Source: Eucalyptus grandis
Taxonomy: Eukaryota; Streptophyta; Magnoliopsida; Myrtales; Myrtaceae
Direction: 5' to 3'
DNA length: 64,000 nt
Assembly (NCBI RefSeq): GCF_016545825.1
Contig: NC_052621.1
Span: 148,199 to 212,198 of the forward strand
Part shown: positions 1 to 14,259 of the stretch, one piece after another
How positions within the stretch are numbered: position 1 is the first letter of the stretch
Layout of the letters: each line of letters opens with the position of its first letter
Position numbers and translations under genes: made by a program
Notes under the pieces: generated by a model
The model's database searches: none
Told to the model about the DNA's origin: nothing
The model's input: the letters and a program-made list of their open reading frames with translations, nothing else

Positions 1-3000
1 TAGATCATTCCAACCCATCATTTTGGACATCACAGCACCCTGAACACCCGGCGAAACAAAAGAACGAAGACTCCACAGAGAAAATTCCCTGTTTTTCCAT
101 AAAAAATTCCCTTTCCGGCCATTTTTTGGCTGAAAAAGCCCGACAGTTGGAAATCTGTTGGGAAACATGGCTTCCAAAAGCATTAGATCAGTCCGACCCA
201 TCATTTTGGACATCACAGCACCCTGAATGCCCGCAAAACAAGAACATAAAGACTCCACAGAGAAAATTCCCTATTTTTCCATAGAAAATTCCATTTCCGG
301 CCATTCTTTCGCTGAAAAGCCCCCACGGTTGGAAATCTGTTGGGAAACATGGCTTCCAAAAACTTTAGATCAGTCTAACCCATCATTTTGGACATAATAA
401 CATCCTGAATGCCCGGCGAAAATAGAACACGAAGACTCCACAGAGAAAATTCCCTGTTTTTCCATAGAAAATTCCCTTTCCGGCCATTTTTTGGCTGACA
501 AACCCCGACAGTTGGAAATCTTTTGGGAAACATGGCTTCCGAAAGCATTAGTTCGGTCCCACCCATCATTTTGGACATCACAGCACCCTGAAGGCCCGGC
601 GAAACAAGAGAACGAAGACTCCATAGAGAAAATTCCCTGTTTTTCCATAGAAAATTCCATTTCCGGCAATTTTTTGGCTTAAAAAGCCCGACAGTTGGAA
701 AACTGTTGGGAAACATAGCTTCCAAAAGCATTAGATCTGTCTGTCCCATCATTTTGGACATCACAGCACCCTGAAGGCCCAGTGAAACAAGAGAACAAAG
801 ACTCCACAGAGAAAATTCCCTGTTTTTCCATAGAAAATTCCATTTCCGGCAATTTTTTGGCTTAAAAAGCCCGACGGTTGGAAATCTGGTTGGAAACATA
901 GCTTCCAAAAGCATTAGATTTGTCCGTCCCATCATTTTGGACATCACAGCACCCTGAAGGCCTGGCGAAACATGAAGACTCCACAGAGAAAGTTCCCTGT
1001 TTTTCCATTGAAAATTCCTTTTCCGGCCATGTTTTGGCTGAAAAAGCCCGACTGTTGGAAATCTGTTGGGAAACATGGCTTCTGAAAGCATTAGATCATT
1101 CTCACCTATCATTTTGCACATCACAGCACCCTGAACGCCCGGCGAAATATGAAAATGAAGACTCCACAGAGAAAATTCCCTGTTTTTCCATAGAAAATTC
1201 CCTTTCCGGCCATTTTAAGCTAAAAAGCCCCAACAATTGGAAATCTGTGAGGAAACATGGCTTCCAAAAGCATTAGATCAGTCTGTCCCATCATTTTGGA
1301 CATCACAGCACCCTGAAGGCCCGGCGAAACAAGAACATGAAGACTCCACAGAGAAAATTCCTTGTTTTTCCATAGAAAATTCCCTTTCCGACCATTTTTT
1401 AGATGAAAAAACCCAACAGTTAAAAATCTGTTGGGAAACATGGCTGCCAAAAGCATTAGATCAGTCCGACCCATCATCTTAGACTTCACAATTAATGCCC
1501 AAAACAAGAACACGAAGACTCCATAGAGAAAATTCCATGTTTTTCCATAGAAAATTCCATTTCCGGCCATTTTTTCGATAAAAAGCCCCCACAGTTGGAA
1601 ATCTGTTGGGAAACATTGCTTCCAAAAACATTAGATCAGTCCGACCCATCATTTTGGACATCACAGCATCCTAAATGCCCAGTGAAAATAGAACACGAAG
1701 ACTCCACAGAGAAAATTTCCTGTTTTACAAACGAAAATACCCTTTCCGGCCATTTTTTGGCTGAAAAAGCCCGACAGTTGGAAATCTATTGGGAAACATG
1801 GCTTCCAAAAGCATTAGATCGATCCAACTCATCATTTTGGACATCACAGCACCCTGAAAGCCCAGCAAAACAAGAGAACGAAGACTCCACAAAGAAAATT
1901 CCCTGTTTTTCCATAGAAAATCCCATTTCCAGCCATTTTTTGGCTTAAAAAGCCCGACAATTGGAAATCTGTTGGGAAACATGGCTTCCGAAAGCGTTAG
2001 ATCATTCCGTCCCATCAGTTTCGACATCACAGCACCCTGAAGGCCCGTTGAAACAACATAACAAAGACTCCACAGAGAAAATTCCCTGTTTTTCAGTAGA
2101 AAATTCCCTTTCCGGCCATTTTTAGGCTAAGAAAGCCCGACTGTTGGAAATCAGTTGGTAAACATGGCTTTCGAAACCATTAGATCAGTCCGACCCATCA
2201 TTTTGGACATCACAGCACCCGAACGCGGCTGAAACAAGAACACGAAGACTCAACAGAGAAAATTCCATGTTTTTCCATAGAAAATTCCATTTCCGGTCAT
2301 TTTTTGGCTTAAAAAGCCCGACGGTTGGAAATTTGTTGGGAAACATGGCTTCCAAAAGCATTAGATCAATATGTCCCATCATTTTGGACATCACGGCACC
2401 CTGAAGGCACAGCGAAACAAGAACACGAAGACTCCACAGAGAAAATTCCCTATTTTTCCATAGAAAATACATTTTCCGACCATTTTTTGGTTGAAAAAGC
2501 CCGATAGTTGGAAATCTGTTGGGAAACATGGCTTCAAAAACATTAGATCGGTCTGACCCATCATTTTGGACATCACAGCACCCTGCAGGCCCATTGAAAC
2601 AAGAGAACGAAGACTCCACAGAGAAAATTCCCTATTTTTCCATAGAAATTCCCTTTCTGGCCATTTTTTTATGAGAAAGCCCGACTATTGGAAATCTATT
2701 GGGAAACATGGCTTCCGAAAGCATTAGATCAGTCCGACCCATCATTTTTTATATCACAACTCCCTGAACTCCCGGCGAAACAAGAACACGAAGACTCCAC
2801 AGAGAAAATTCCCTGTTTTTCCATAGAAAATTCCCTTTTTCGACCATTTTTTGGCTGAAAAAGCCCAAGAGTTGGAAATCTGTTGGGAAACATGGCTTCC
2901 AAAAGCATTAGATCATTCCGTCCCATCATTTTGGACATCACAGCACCCTGAACGCCCGGCGAAACAAGAACACGAAGACTCCACAGAGAAAATTCCCTGT

Positions 3001-6000
3001 TTTTCCATAGAAAATTCCCTTTCCGGCCATTTTTTGGCTGAAAAGCCCGACAGTTGGAAATCTGTTGGGAAACATGGCTTCCAAAAGCATTAGATCATTT
3101 CGACCCATCATTTTGGACATCACAGCACCCTGAACACCCGGCGAAACAAGAAAATGAAGACTCCACAAAGAAAATTCCCTGTTTTTCCCAAAAAATTCCC
3201 TTTCCGACCATTTTTTGGCTGAAAAAGCCCGACAGTTGGAAATCTGTTGGGAAACATGGCTTCCAAAAGCATTAGATCAGTCCGACCCATCATTTTGGAC
3301 ATCACAGCACCCTGAATGCCCGGCGAAACAAGAACATGAAGACTCCACAGAGAAAATTCCCTGTTTTTCCATAGAAAATTCCATTTCCGGCCATTTTTTG
3401 GCTGAAAAAGCCTGACAGTTGGAAATCTGTTGGGAAACATGGCTTCCAAAAGCATTAGATCAGTCCGTCCCATCATTTTGGACATCACAGCATCATGAAT
3501 GCCTAGCAAAAATAGAACACAAAGACTCAACAGAGAAAATTCCTTCTTTTACAATCAAAAATTCCCTTTCCGACCATTTTTTGGCTGAAAAAGCCCGACA
3601 GTTGGAAATCTATCGGGAAACATGGCTTCCAAATGCGTTAGATCAATCCAACTCATCATTTTGGACATCACAGCACCCTGAAGGCCAAGAGAAACAAGAG
3701 AACGTAGACTCGACAGAGAAAATTCCCTGTTTTTCCATTGAAATATCCGTTTCCTGCCATTTTTTGGCTTAAAAAGCCCGACAGTTGGATATCTGTTGGG
3801 AAACATGGCTTCCAAAAGCATTAGATCAGTTCGTCTGATCATTTTGGACATCACAGCACCCTGAAGGCCCGGCAAAACTAGAACACGAAGAGTCTACAGA
3901 GAAAATTCCCTGTTTTTCCATAGAAAATTCCCTTTCCGACCATTTTTTGTCTGAAAAAGCCCAACATTTGGAAATATGTTGGCAAACATAACGTCCAAAA
4001 GCATTAGATCATTTCCGACCCATCATTTTGGACATCACAGCACCCGAACGCCCGGCGAAACAAGAGAACGAAGACTCCACAGAGAAAATTCCCTCTTTTC
4101 CCATAGAAAATTCCCTCTTTTCCCATAGAAAATTCCCTTTCAAGCCATTTTTTCGCTGAAAAACCCCGACAATTGGAAATCTATTGGGAAACATGGCTTC
4201 CAAAAGCATTAGATCAGTCCGTCCCATCTTTTTGGACATCACAGCATTCTGAATGTCCAGCGAAACAAGAACACAAAGACTCCACAGAGAAAATTCCCTG
4301 TTTTTCCATAGAAAATTCCCCTTTCGGCTTTTTTTTCGCTAAAAAAGCCCGACAGTTGGAAATCTGTTGGGAAACATGGCTTCCAAAAGCATCAGATCAT
4401 TCGACCCATCATTTTGGACATCACAGCACCTGAAGCCCGCGAAACAAGAACACGAAGACTTCCACAGAGAAAATTCCCTGTTTTTCCATAGAAAATTCCC
4501 TTTCGGCCATTTTTTGGCTGAAAAGCCCGACTATTGGAAATCTATTGGGAAACATGGCTTCCAAAAGCATTAGATCAGTCCGACCCATCATTTTGGACAT
4601 CACAGCACCCTAAAAGCCCGCGAAAAACAAGAACACGAAGACTCCAAAGAAAATTCCTATTTTTCCATAGAAAATTCCCTTTTCGACCATTTTTTTGGCT
4701 GAAAAAGCCCGACAATTGGAAATATGTTGGGTAACATGGATTCAAAAAGCATTAGATCATTCCGACCTATCATTTTGCACATCACAGCACCCTGAACGCC
4801 TAGCAAAACAAGAGACCGAAGACTCCACAAAGAAAATTCCCTGTTTTTCCATAGAAAATTCCCTCTTCCAGCCATTTTTTCGCTAAAAAACCCCGACAAT
4901 TGGAAATCTATTGGGAAACATGGCTTCCAAAAGCATTAGATCAGTCCGTCCCATCATTTTGGACATCACAGCACCCTGAACGCCCGGCGAAACAAGAACA
5001 CGAAGACTCCACAAAGAAAATTCCATGTTTTTCCATAGAAAATTCCCTTTCCGGCCATTTTTTGGCTGAAAAAGCCCGACAGTTGGAAATCTGTTGGGAA
5101 ACATGGCTTCCAAAAGCATTAGATCAGTCCGTCCCATTATTTTGGAAATCACAGTACCCTGAACGCCCGGTGAAACAAGAACACGAAGACTCCACAGAGA
5201 AAATTCCCTATTTTTCCATAGAAAATTCTCTTTCCAGCCTTTTTTTTGCTGAAAAAGCCCGAAAATTGGAAATCTGTTACGAAACATGGCTTCCAAAAGC
5301 ATTAGATAATCAGTCCGTCCCATCATTTTGGACATCATAGCACCTGAACACCCGGCGAAACAAAGAACACGAAGACTCCACAGAGAAAATTCCCTATTTT
5401 TCCATAGAAAATTCCCTTTCCGGCCATTTTTTGGCTGAAAAAGCCCGACAGTTGGAAATCTATTGGGAAACATGGCTTCCAAAAGCATTAGATCAGTCCG
5501 ACCCATCATTTTGGACATCACAACACCCTGAATGCCCAGCGAAACAAGAACATGAAGACTCCACAGAGAAAATTCCCTGTTTTTCCATAGAAAATTCCAT
5601 TTCCGGCCATTTTTTGGCTGAAAAACCCCGACATTTGGAAATCTGTTGGGAAACATGGCTTCCAGAAGCTTTAGTTCAGTCTGACCCATCATTATGGACA
5701 TCACAGCACCCTGAAGCCCCGGTGAAACAAGACAACGAAGATTCCACAAAGAAAATTCCCTATTTTTCCATAGAAAATTCCCTTTCCGACCATTTTTTGG
5801 CTGAAAAAGCCTGACAGTTTGAAATATATTGGGAAACATGGCTTCCAAAAGCGTTAGATCGATCCGACTCATCATTTTGGACATCACAGCACCCTGAAGG
5901 CCTAGCAAAACAAGAGAACGAAGACTCCACAGAGAAAATTTCCTGTTTTTCCATAGAAAATTCCATTTCCGGCCATTTTTGGCTAAAAAGCCCGACAGTT

Positions 6001-9000
6001 GGAAATATGTTGGGAAACATGGCTTCCAAAAGCATTAGATCATTCCGACCCATCATTTTGGACATCACAAGCACCCTGAAGGCCCCCAAAACAAAAGAAC
6101 ACGAAGACTCCACAGAGAAAATTCCCTGTTTTTCCATAGAAAATTCCTTTCCAGCCATTTTTTGGCTGAAAAAGCCCGGCAGTTGGAAATATGTTGGGAA
6201 ACATGGCTTCAAAAATCAGTAAATCTTACATTAGATCAGTCCGACCCATCATTTTGGACATCACAAAGCACCCTGAATGCCCGGCAAAACAAGAACACGA
6301 AGACTCCACAGAGAAAATTCCCTGTTTTTCCATAGAAAATTCCCTTTCCATCCATTTTTTGGTTGAAAAGCCCAACAGTCGGAAATCTGTTTGGAAACAT
6401 GGCTTCTAAAAGCATTCGATCAATCCGACCCCTCATTTTGGACATCATAGCAACCTGAATGCCCGGCGAAAATAGAACACAAAGACTCCACATTGAAAAT
6501 TCCCTGTTTTACAATCGAAAATTCCCTTTCCGGCCTTTTTTTGGCTAAAAAAGCCCAACATTTGGAAATCTATTGGGAAACATGGCTTCCAAAAGCATTA
6601 GATCGATCCGTCCCATCATTTTGGACATCACAAAGACACCTGAAGGCCCGGTGAAACAAGAAACAAAGACTCCACAGAGAAAATTCCCTGTTTTTTCCAT
6701 AGAAAATTCCATTTCCGGCCATTTTTTGGCTGAAAAAGCCCGAAACAAGTTGGAAATCTGTTGGAAACATGGCTTCCAAAAGCATTAGATTCAGTCCGTC
6801 CCATCATTTTGGACATCACAGCACCCCGAACGCCCTGTGAAACAAGAACATGAAGACTCCACAGAGAAAATTCCCTGTTTTTCCATTGAAAATTCCTTTT
6901 CCAGCCATTTTTTGGCTGAAAAAGCCCTACAGTTGGAAATCTGTTGGGAAACATGGCTTCCAAAAGCATTAGATCAGTCAGAGCCATCATTTTGGACATC
7001 ACAGCACCCTAAACGCCAAGCGAAATTGGAACATGAACGCTCCATAGAGAAAATTCCCTGTTTTTCCATAGAAAATTCCCTTTCCAGCCATTTTTTGGCT
7101 GAAAAAGCCCTACAGTTGGAAATCTGTTGGGAAACATGGCTGCCAAAAGTATTAGATCAGTCCATCTCATCATTTTGGACATCACAGCACCCTCAACGGC
7201 CGACGAAACAACCACACAAAGGCTCCACAATGAAAATTCCCCGTTTTTCCCTAGAAATTCCCTTCCCAACCATTATTTTGCTGAAAAAGCACGATAGTTG
7301 GAAATCTGTTGGGAAACATGGCTTCCGAAAGCATTAGATCAGTCTGTCCCTTCATTTTAGGCATCACAACACCTTAAACACCCGACGAAACAAGCACACG
7401 AAGACTCCGCAATGAAAATTCCCTGTTTTTCCCTAGAAAATTCGTTTTCCGGCCATTTTTTGGCTGAAAAAGCCCGACAGTTGGAAATCTGTTGGGAAAC
7501 ATGGCTTCCAAAAGCATTAGATCAGTCTGTCCCATCATTTTGGACATCACAGCACCCTGAAGGCCCGGCGAAACAAGAACACGAAGACTCCATAGAGAAA
7601 ATTCCTTGTTTTACAATCGAAAATTCCCTTTCCAGCCTTTTTTTTGCTGAAAAAGCCCGAAAGTTGGAAATCTATTGGGAAACATGGCTTCCAAAAGCAT
7701 TAAATAAGTCCGTCCCATCATTTTGGACATCACAACACCCTGAACGCCCGGCAAAACAAGAGAACAAAGACTCCACAGAGAAAATTCCCTGTTTTTCCAT
7801 AGAATATTCCCTTTCCAGCCATTTTTTCGCTGAAAAACCTCGACAATTGGAAATCTATTGGGAAACATGGCTTCCAAAAGCATTAGATCAGTCCGTCCCA
7901 TCATTTTGGACATCACAACACCCTGAATGCCCGGCGAAACAAGAACACGAAGACTCCACAGAGAAAATTCCCTGTTTTTCCATAGAAAATTCCCTTTCCG
8001 CCATTTTTTGGCTAAAAAAGCCCGACAGTTGGAAATCTGTTGGGAAACATGGCTTCCAAAAGCATAAAATCATTCCGACCGATCATTTTGGACATCACGA
8101 CACCCTGAACACCCGGAAAAACAATAGAACGAAGACTCCACAGAGAAAATTCCCTGTTTTTCCATAGAAAAATCTCTTTCCGGCCATTTTTTCGCTGAAA
8201 AGCCCCCACGGTTGGAAATCTGTTGGGAAACATGGCTTCCAAAAAGCATTAGATCAGTCCAACCCATCATTTTGGACATCAAAGCATCATGAATCCCCAG
8301 CAAAAATAGAACACGAAGACTCCGCAAAGAAAATTCCTTGTTTTTCCATAGAAAATTCCCTTTATGGCCATTTTTTGGCTGTAAAATCTCGACAGTTGCA
8401 AATATGTTGGGAAACAAGGCTTCGAAAAGCATTAGATCAATCCACTCCCATCATTTTGGACATCACAGCACCCTGAACGCCCCGAAACAAGAGACACGAA
8501 GACTCCACAAGAAAATTCCTTGTTTTCCATTAGAAAATTCCATTTCCGGCCATTTTTTGGCTTGAAAAAGCCCGACAGTTGGAAATCTGTTGGGAAACAT
8601 GGCTTCCAAAAGCATTAGATCAGTTCCGTCCGATCATTTTGGACATCACAACACCCTGAAGGCCTGGCGAAACATGAACGCGAAGACTCCACAAAGAAAG
8701 TTCCCTATTTTTCCATAGAAAATTTCCTTTCCGACAATTTTTTGGCTGAAAAAGCCCGACAGTTGGAAATCTGTTGGGAAACATGGCTTCCAAAAGCATT
8801 AGATCAGTCCGTCCCATCATTTTGGACATCATAGCACCCTGAACGCCTGGCGAAACAAGAACATGAAGACTCCACAATGAAAATTCCCTGTTTTTCCCGA
8901 GAAAATTCCCTTTCTTACCATTTTTTGGCTGAAAAAGCTCAACAATTGGAAATCTGTTAGGAAACATGGCTTCCAAAAGCATTAGATCAGTCCGTCTCAT

Positions 9001-12000
9001 CTTTTTGGAAATCACAGCACCCCCGAACGCCCGGCGAAACAAGAACACGAAGACTCCACAGAGAAAATTCCCTTTTTCCATAGAAAATTCCCTTTCCGGC
9101 CTTTTTTTTTAGCTGAAAAAGCCCGACAGCTTGGAAATATGTTGGGAAACATGGCTTCCAAAAGCATTAGATCATTCCAACCCATCATTTTGGACATCAC
9201 ACAGCACCCTAAACACCCCGAAACAATAGAACATGAAGACTCCACAGAGAAAATTCCCTGTTTTTCCATAGAAAATTCCATTTCCGCCATTTTTGGCTTA
9301 AAAAGCCAAACAGTTGGAAATATGTTGGGAAACATGGCTTCCAAAAGCATTAGATCAGTCCAATCCCATCATTTTGGACATCACAGCACCCCGAAACACC
9401 CGCAAAACAAGAGAACGAAGACTCCACGAGAAAATTCACTGTTTTTCCATAGAAAATTCCCTTTCCGCCATTTTTTGGTGGAAAAAGCCTGACAGTTGGA
9501 AATCTGTTGGGAAACATGGCTTCCAAAAGCTTTAAATTAGTCCGACCCATCATTTTTGACATGGCAGCACCTTGAACGCCCGCACGAAACAAGAACATGA
9601 AGACTCCACAGAGAAAATTCCCTGTTTTTCGATAGAAAATTCCATTTCCGACCATTTTTTGGCAAGCCCGACAGTTCGAAATCTGTTGGGAAACATGGCT
9701 TCCAAAAGCATTAGATCAGTCCGTCCCATCATTTTGGACATCACAACACCCTGAATGCCCGGCGAAACAAGAACACGAAGACTCCACAGAGAAAATTCCC
9801 TTTTTTCCAAAGAAAATTCCCTTTCCAGCCATTTTTTGGCTGAAAAAGCCCGACAATTGGAAATCTATTGGGAAACATGGCTTCCAAAAGCATTAGATCA
9901 GTCCGTCCCATCATTTTGGACATCACAGCACCCTAAACGCCCGGCGAAACAAGAACACGAAGACTCCACAGAGAAAATTCCCTGTTTTTCCATAGAAAAT
10001 TCTATTTCCGGCCATTTTTTTGCTTAAAAATCTCAACAGGTGGAAATCTATTAGGAAACATGGCTTCCAAAAGCATTAGATCAGTCTCGTCCCATCATTT
10101 TGGACATCACAGCACCCTGAACGGCCGGCGAAACCAAAACACGAAGACTCCACAGAGAAAATTCCCTATTTTTTCATTAAAAAAATTCTCGTTCTAACCA
10201 TTTTTTCACTGAAAAACCCCGATAGTTGGAAATTTGTTGGGAAACATGGCTTCCAAAAGCATTAGATCAGTCCGACCCATCATTTTGGACATCACAACAC
10301 CCTGAAGGCCCGTTGAAACAAGAACACGAAGACTCCACAAAGAAAATTCCCTGTTTTTCCATAGAAAATTCCATTTCCGGCCATTTTTTGGCTGAAAAAG
10401 CCCGACAATTGGAAATCTGTTGGGAAACATGGCTTCCAAAAGCATTAGATCAGTCCATCCCATCATTTTGGACATCACAGCACCCTAAACACCCGACAAA
10501 ACAAGAATATGAAGACTCGACAAAGAAAATTCCCTGTTTTTCCATAGAAAATTCCATTTCCGGACATTTTTTGGCTGAAAAAGCCCGACTGTTGGAAATC
10601 TATTGGGAAACATGGCTTCCAAATGCATTAGATCAGTTCGTCCCATCATTTTGGACATCACAGGATCCTGAACACCAGGCAAAACAAGAACACGAAAACT
10701 CCACAATGAAAATTCCCTGTTTTTCCTTAGAAAATTCCCTTTCCGGCCATTTTTTGGTTGAAAAAGCCCGACAGTTGGAAATCTATTGGGAAACATGGCT
10801 TCCAAAAGCATTAAATAAGTCCGTCCCATCATTTTGGACATCACAACACCCTGAACGCCCGGCAAAACAAGAACACGAGAACTCCACAGTGAAAATTCCC
10901 TGTTTTTCCATAGAAAATTCCCTTTCCGGCCACTTTTTGGCTGGAAAAGCCCGACAGTAGAAAATCTGTTGGGAAACATGGCTTCCAAAGGCATTAGATC
11001 AGTCCGACCCATCATTTTGGACATCACAGCACCCTGAACACCCGGCGAAACAAGAACACGAAGACTCCACAGAGAAAATTCCCTGTTTTTCCATAGAAAA
11101 TTCCCTTTCCGACCATTTTTTAGCTGAAAAAAAAAATCGACAGTTGGAAATTATTTAGGAAACATGGCTTCCAAAAGCATTAGATCAATCCGTCCCATCA
11201 TTTTGGACATCACAGCACCCTGAACGCCCGGCAAAACAAGAGAACGAAGACTCCATAGAGAAAATTCCCTATTTTTCCATAGAAAATTCCGTTTCCGGCC
11301 ATTTTTTGGCTAAAAAAGCTTGACAGTTGGAAATCTGTTGGGAAACATTGCTTCCAAAAGCATTAGATTGGTCTGACTCATCATTTTGGACATCACAGCA
11401 CCTTGAAGGCCCGGTGAAACAAGAGAACGAAGACTCCACAGAGAAAATTCCCTGTTTTTCCATAGAAAATTCCATTTCCTGCACTTTTTTGCCTGAAAAA
11501 GCCCAATAATTGGAAATCTGTTAGGAAACATGGCTTCCAAAAGCATTAGATCGGTCCAACTCATCATTTTGGACATCACAAAGCACCTAAAGGCCCGGCG
11601 AAACAAGAGAACGAAGACTCCACAGAGAAAATTACCTGTTTTTCCATAGATAATTCCATTTCCGACACTTTTTTGCTTGAAAAAGCCCGACAGTTGGAAA
11701 TCTGTTGGGAAACATGGCTTCCAAAAGCATTAGATCAATCCATCCCATCATTTTGGACATCACAAAGCACCCGAACCCGCCAAAACAAGAACACGAAGAC
11801 TCCACAGAGAAAATTCCCTTTTTTTCCATAGAAAATTCCATTTCCGGCCATTTTTTGGCTAAAAAAGCCCGACAGTTGGAAATCTGTTGGGAAACATGGC
11901 TTCCAAAAGCAGTAGATCATTTCGACCCATCATTTTGGACATCACAGCACCCTGAACGCCTGACAAAACAAGAGAACGAAGACTCCATAGAGTAAATTCC

Positions 12001-12240
12001 CTGTTTTTCTATAGAAAATTCCTTTTCCGGCAATTTTTTTGCTGAAAAAGCCCGACAGTTGGAAATCTGTTGCGAAACATGGCTTCCAAAAGTACTAGAT
12101 CAGTCCGACCCATCATTTTGGACATCACAACACCTTGAATGCCAGGCGAAACAAGAACATGAAGACTCCACAAAGAAAATTCCCTGTTCTTCCATAGAAA
12201 ATTCCCTTTCCGGCCATTTTTTTTGCTGAAAAGCCCCGAC
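1..12240. repeat. 183-bp satellite DNA array, about 67 head-to-tail units
   Basis: The anchor TCATTTTGGACATC recurs at 18, 201, 383, 566, 749 and on to 12,113, giving a mean spacing of about 183.3 bp over 66 intervals. Each unit carries GAAAATTCCC twice, a short hairpin GGCTGAAAAAGCC and a near-palindrome GGAAACATGGCTTCC. Units differ by scattered substitutions and small indels; no transposon interrupts the array. The window starts inside it and it stops abruptly at about 12,240. Because 183 is 61 codons, reading frames run through several units on both strands: plus-strand pieces such as WETWLPKALDQSDPSFW, minus-strand pieces such as MLLEAMFPNRFPTVGLF. Stops and frameshifts fall at different places in different units, so I do not call a protein gene. 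The unit length is close to that of many plant centromeric or heterochromatic satellites; centromeric identity is only an inference. Confidence 0.97.
4084..4135. repeat. Satellite unit variant with a 22-bp internal tandem duplication
   Basis: Here the segment GAAAATTCCCTCTTTTCCCA plus TA is repeated directly. The local anchor spacing therefore rises from 183 to about 204 bp (4,023 to 4,227). The inserted piece is not a multiple of three and breaks the reading frames that pass through neighbouring units. Confidence 0.8.
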
Positions 12241-12865
12241 AACCTTAGGCATATGATGGAACCAAATGTTGAACATTTGTAAATTATTCTACTGCTAGAA
12301 ATGGGGCACCATAATTAGGTCTTTCCTAAGGTAAAAATTTTAAAGGTTATAATATACAAACATATGGAAGGACTGGAGGTGGTTATGACTTTGGGAAACA
12401 TGAGAGCTAAGGTTTTTTCGATACTTCTAGAGGGAAAGAGTTCTTCTTAACCCATTTATGAATGGTTTGTAGAAGGGTGAAACAATTGACTTTCGAGGTG
12501 AAAGTTTCCTTTTTGGTGGTGACTTATGAGGTGAAGGAGGTTCACATGGTTTAAGAATTTTTTACGGAGGGTGTGATCGAGGTGGTACCTATGAAATCAA
12601 GAATTAACATTTTCCTCCATCTTCACCAAGAAGTCCAACAATGGGGTCTCTATCAAGGCACCTCCGGTAAAATTTATCTTTTGACATTTTCTTTTTCCTA
12701 GGAGCCTATTATCATTTTCTTCATTAGGAGGATTTGTGCAAAAGGAACATCACAATCAAGATTCAAAAAATAGTGTCATCTCTGGGGATCTTTGTAATAA
12801 TGAATAGGTCATCCCTACTAGTCAAAAGATTTAAACGTGAGCTTTGGATCTACATGGCCATTATT
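12241..12865. other. Intergenic segment after the satellite edge; no gene recognised
   Basis: This is unique-looking sequence with stops in every frame. The last satellite unit breaks off within GCTGAAAAGCCCCGAC and the following bases show no similarity to it. A few short coding-like stretches exist, but none that I can assign to a family. Confidence 0.6.
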
Positions 12866-13728
12866 TGTTGGAACATCAACTAAGACGTCCAAAACGTCGC
12901 TCGACACGTGATTATTGTATTATTACTCTTTTTTAACATGCAGAAATGTAATCAAACATTTAAGAATGTTATTTTAACAATTAAATCCTTACAAATGTAA
13001 CCAATATACTTAAGCTTCTTTTATTTATACCATATTTGAGTTCATAATTCCATTACATTAAGAGTAAAATGACAAAAGTCTGAATAGGGGTAAGGAGACC
13101 CATCTCTATACTATACTTGTAAAAGTCTATCTATACAAACGTCCAGATTGAAATCACGGGTCAATAACTTCTTCATCCATTATGTCTTTATCGTCCAGGT
13201 TGAAGCCACCCAACAGATTGACTAACTCACCGTCGATACCAGGCAACAAACTGAAAAGGAACCCACTCCGTGAAACCTCCTACATCAACTCATATTGTAG
13301 AACTATATTTGATATATATTATTCCATACTCTAGTTCAAGCACATTTTTATAAAGGGTTTCGTTATAATAGGGACTCAATAGTACAAAAGTTGAGGGGTG
13401 TCCATTCTACATGTCTAAAAAGTGAAAGAAATAACCCAAAACCTAGTAAATGAAATCTCTAATTTTAAGTTAGAAAAATTCTCTTACCACTTTACCTAGT
13501 ATACATAAAATGAATACATAAATCATTTGATAGGTATGATCAAACATAAGTGAACATTACTTTTCCCATTTCATTTATCACATAAATCGTCAACTAATAA
13601 AACATCCATCTAAACTCATGAATATACACACATCATGTTTTACACAAACAAACAATTTAAGCAGTATTACATTTTACACATGGCAATGCATTTTATTCAT
13701 TAATGTTTCCTTTTCAACCGCTCGAACT

Positions 13729-13925
13729 CTCAACTTTGAGGGGTAAACTTCCACCACAAGGGCATCTCACTCTTAGGGTGTTCATTTTCAACCAGGGTCG
13801 CTCGAGCATCTCAACTTTGAGGTATCCTGTAAACTTCCACCACAAGGGCATCTCGACTCTTGAGACATCCCGATACACTTCTCAGGGCATTCCAACCACT
13901 AGAACATCCCACAAACTTCCATAAT
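13729..13925. repeat. ~81-bp tandem repeat, two good copies and a decayed third
   Basis: CTCAACTTTGAGG recurs at 13,729 and 13,810, and AACTTCCACCACAAGGGCAT follows in each copy. A third, degraded copy follows to about 13,925. A 73-residue open frame here (13,703-13,924) is only a by-product of the repeat. Confidence 0.75.
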
Positions 13926-14259
13926 GGGGTATCGTCACTAATCGCTAGACGGATGACATAATCATATTAATCTCATTCAAGTCATACTATATGCATATTT
14001 ACAAGTATGGCATACATATTTCAATTCAATTTAATGCATTAACCAAATAACTGTATATCAAATAACATATAATCATAGTATGATCGTCAAAGTATAGACA
14101 TTCAATAAGTACATTCTAAGTCTAGATATTGAGAAGGTTTTAGACATTAACATCTGATAAATCTAATGGGTATATTCCGAGTTTGAACAAATAAGTATAT
14201 TTTGGCCGCAAAGTTTGAATAATTAAAAGGGTAAATTTTGGCTTGATAAAAACTTATAG

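Noticed and set aside
150..190. CENP-B box-like motif in the satellite (TGTTGGGAAACATGG)
   Set aside because: It resembles part of the CENP-B box but lacks the essential TTCG and CGGG cores, and plants have no confirmed CENP-B box.
4883..5908. 341-codon minus-strand open frame in the satellite as a gene
   Set aside because: It is the 61-codon repeat read through consecutive satellite units. Other units carry stops at varied positions and there is no promoter, splice or domain support.
1..12240. CRISPR array
   Set aside because: Whole units repeat head to tail at 183 bp with no unique spacers, and the context is a plant nuclear genome.
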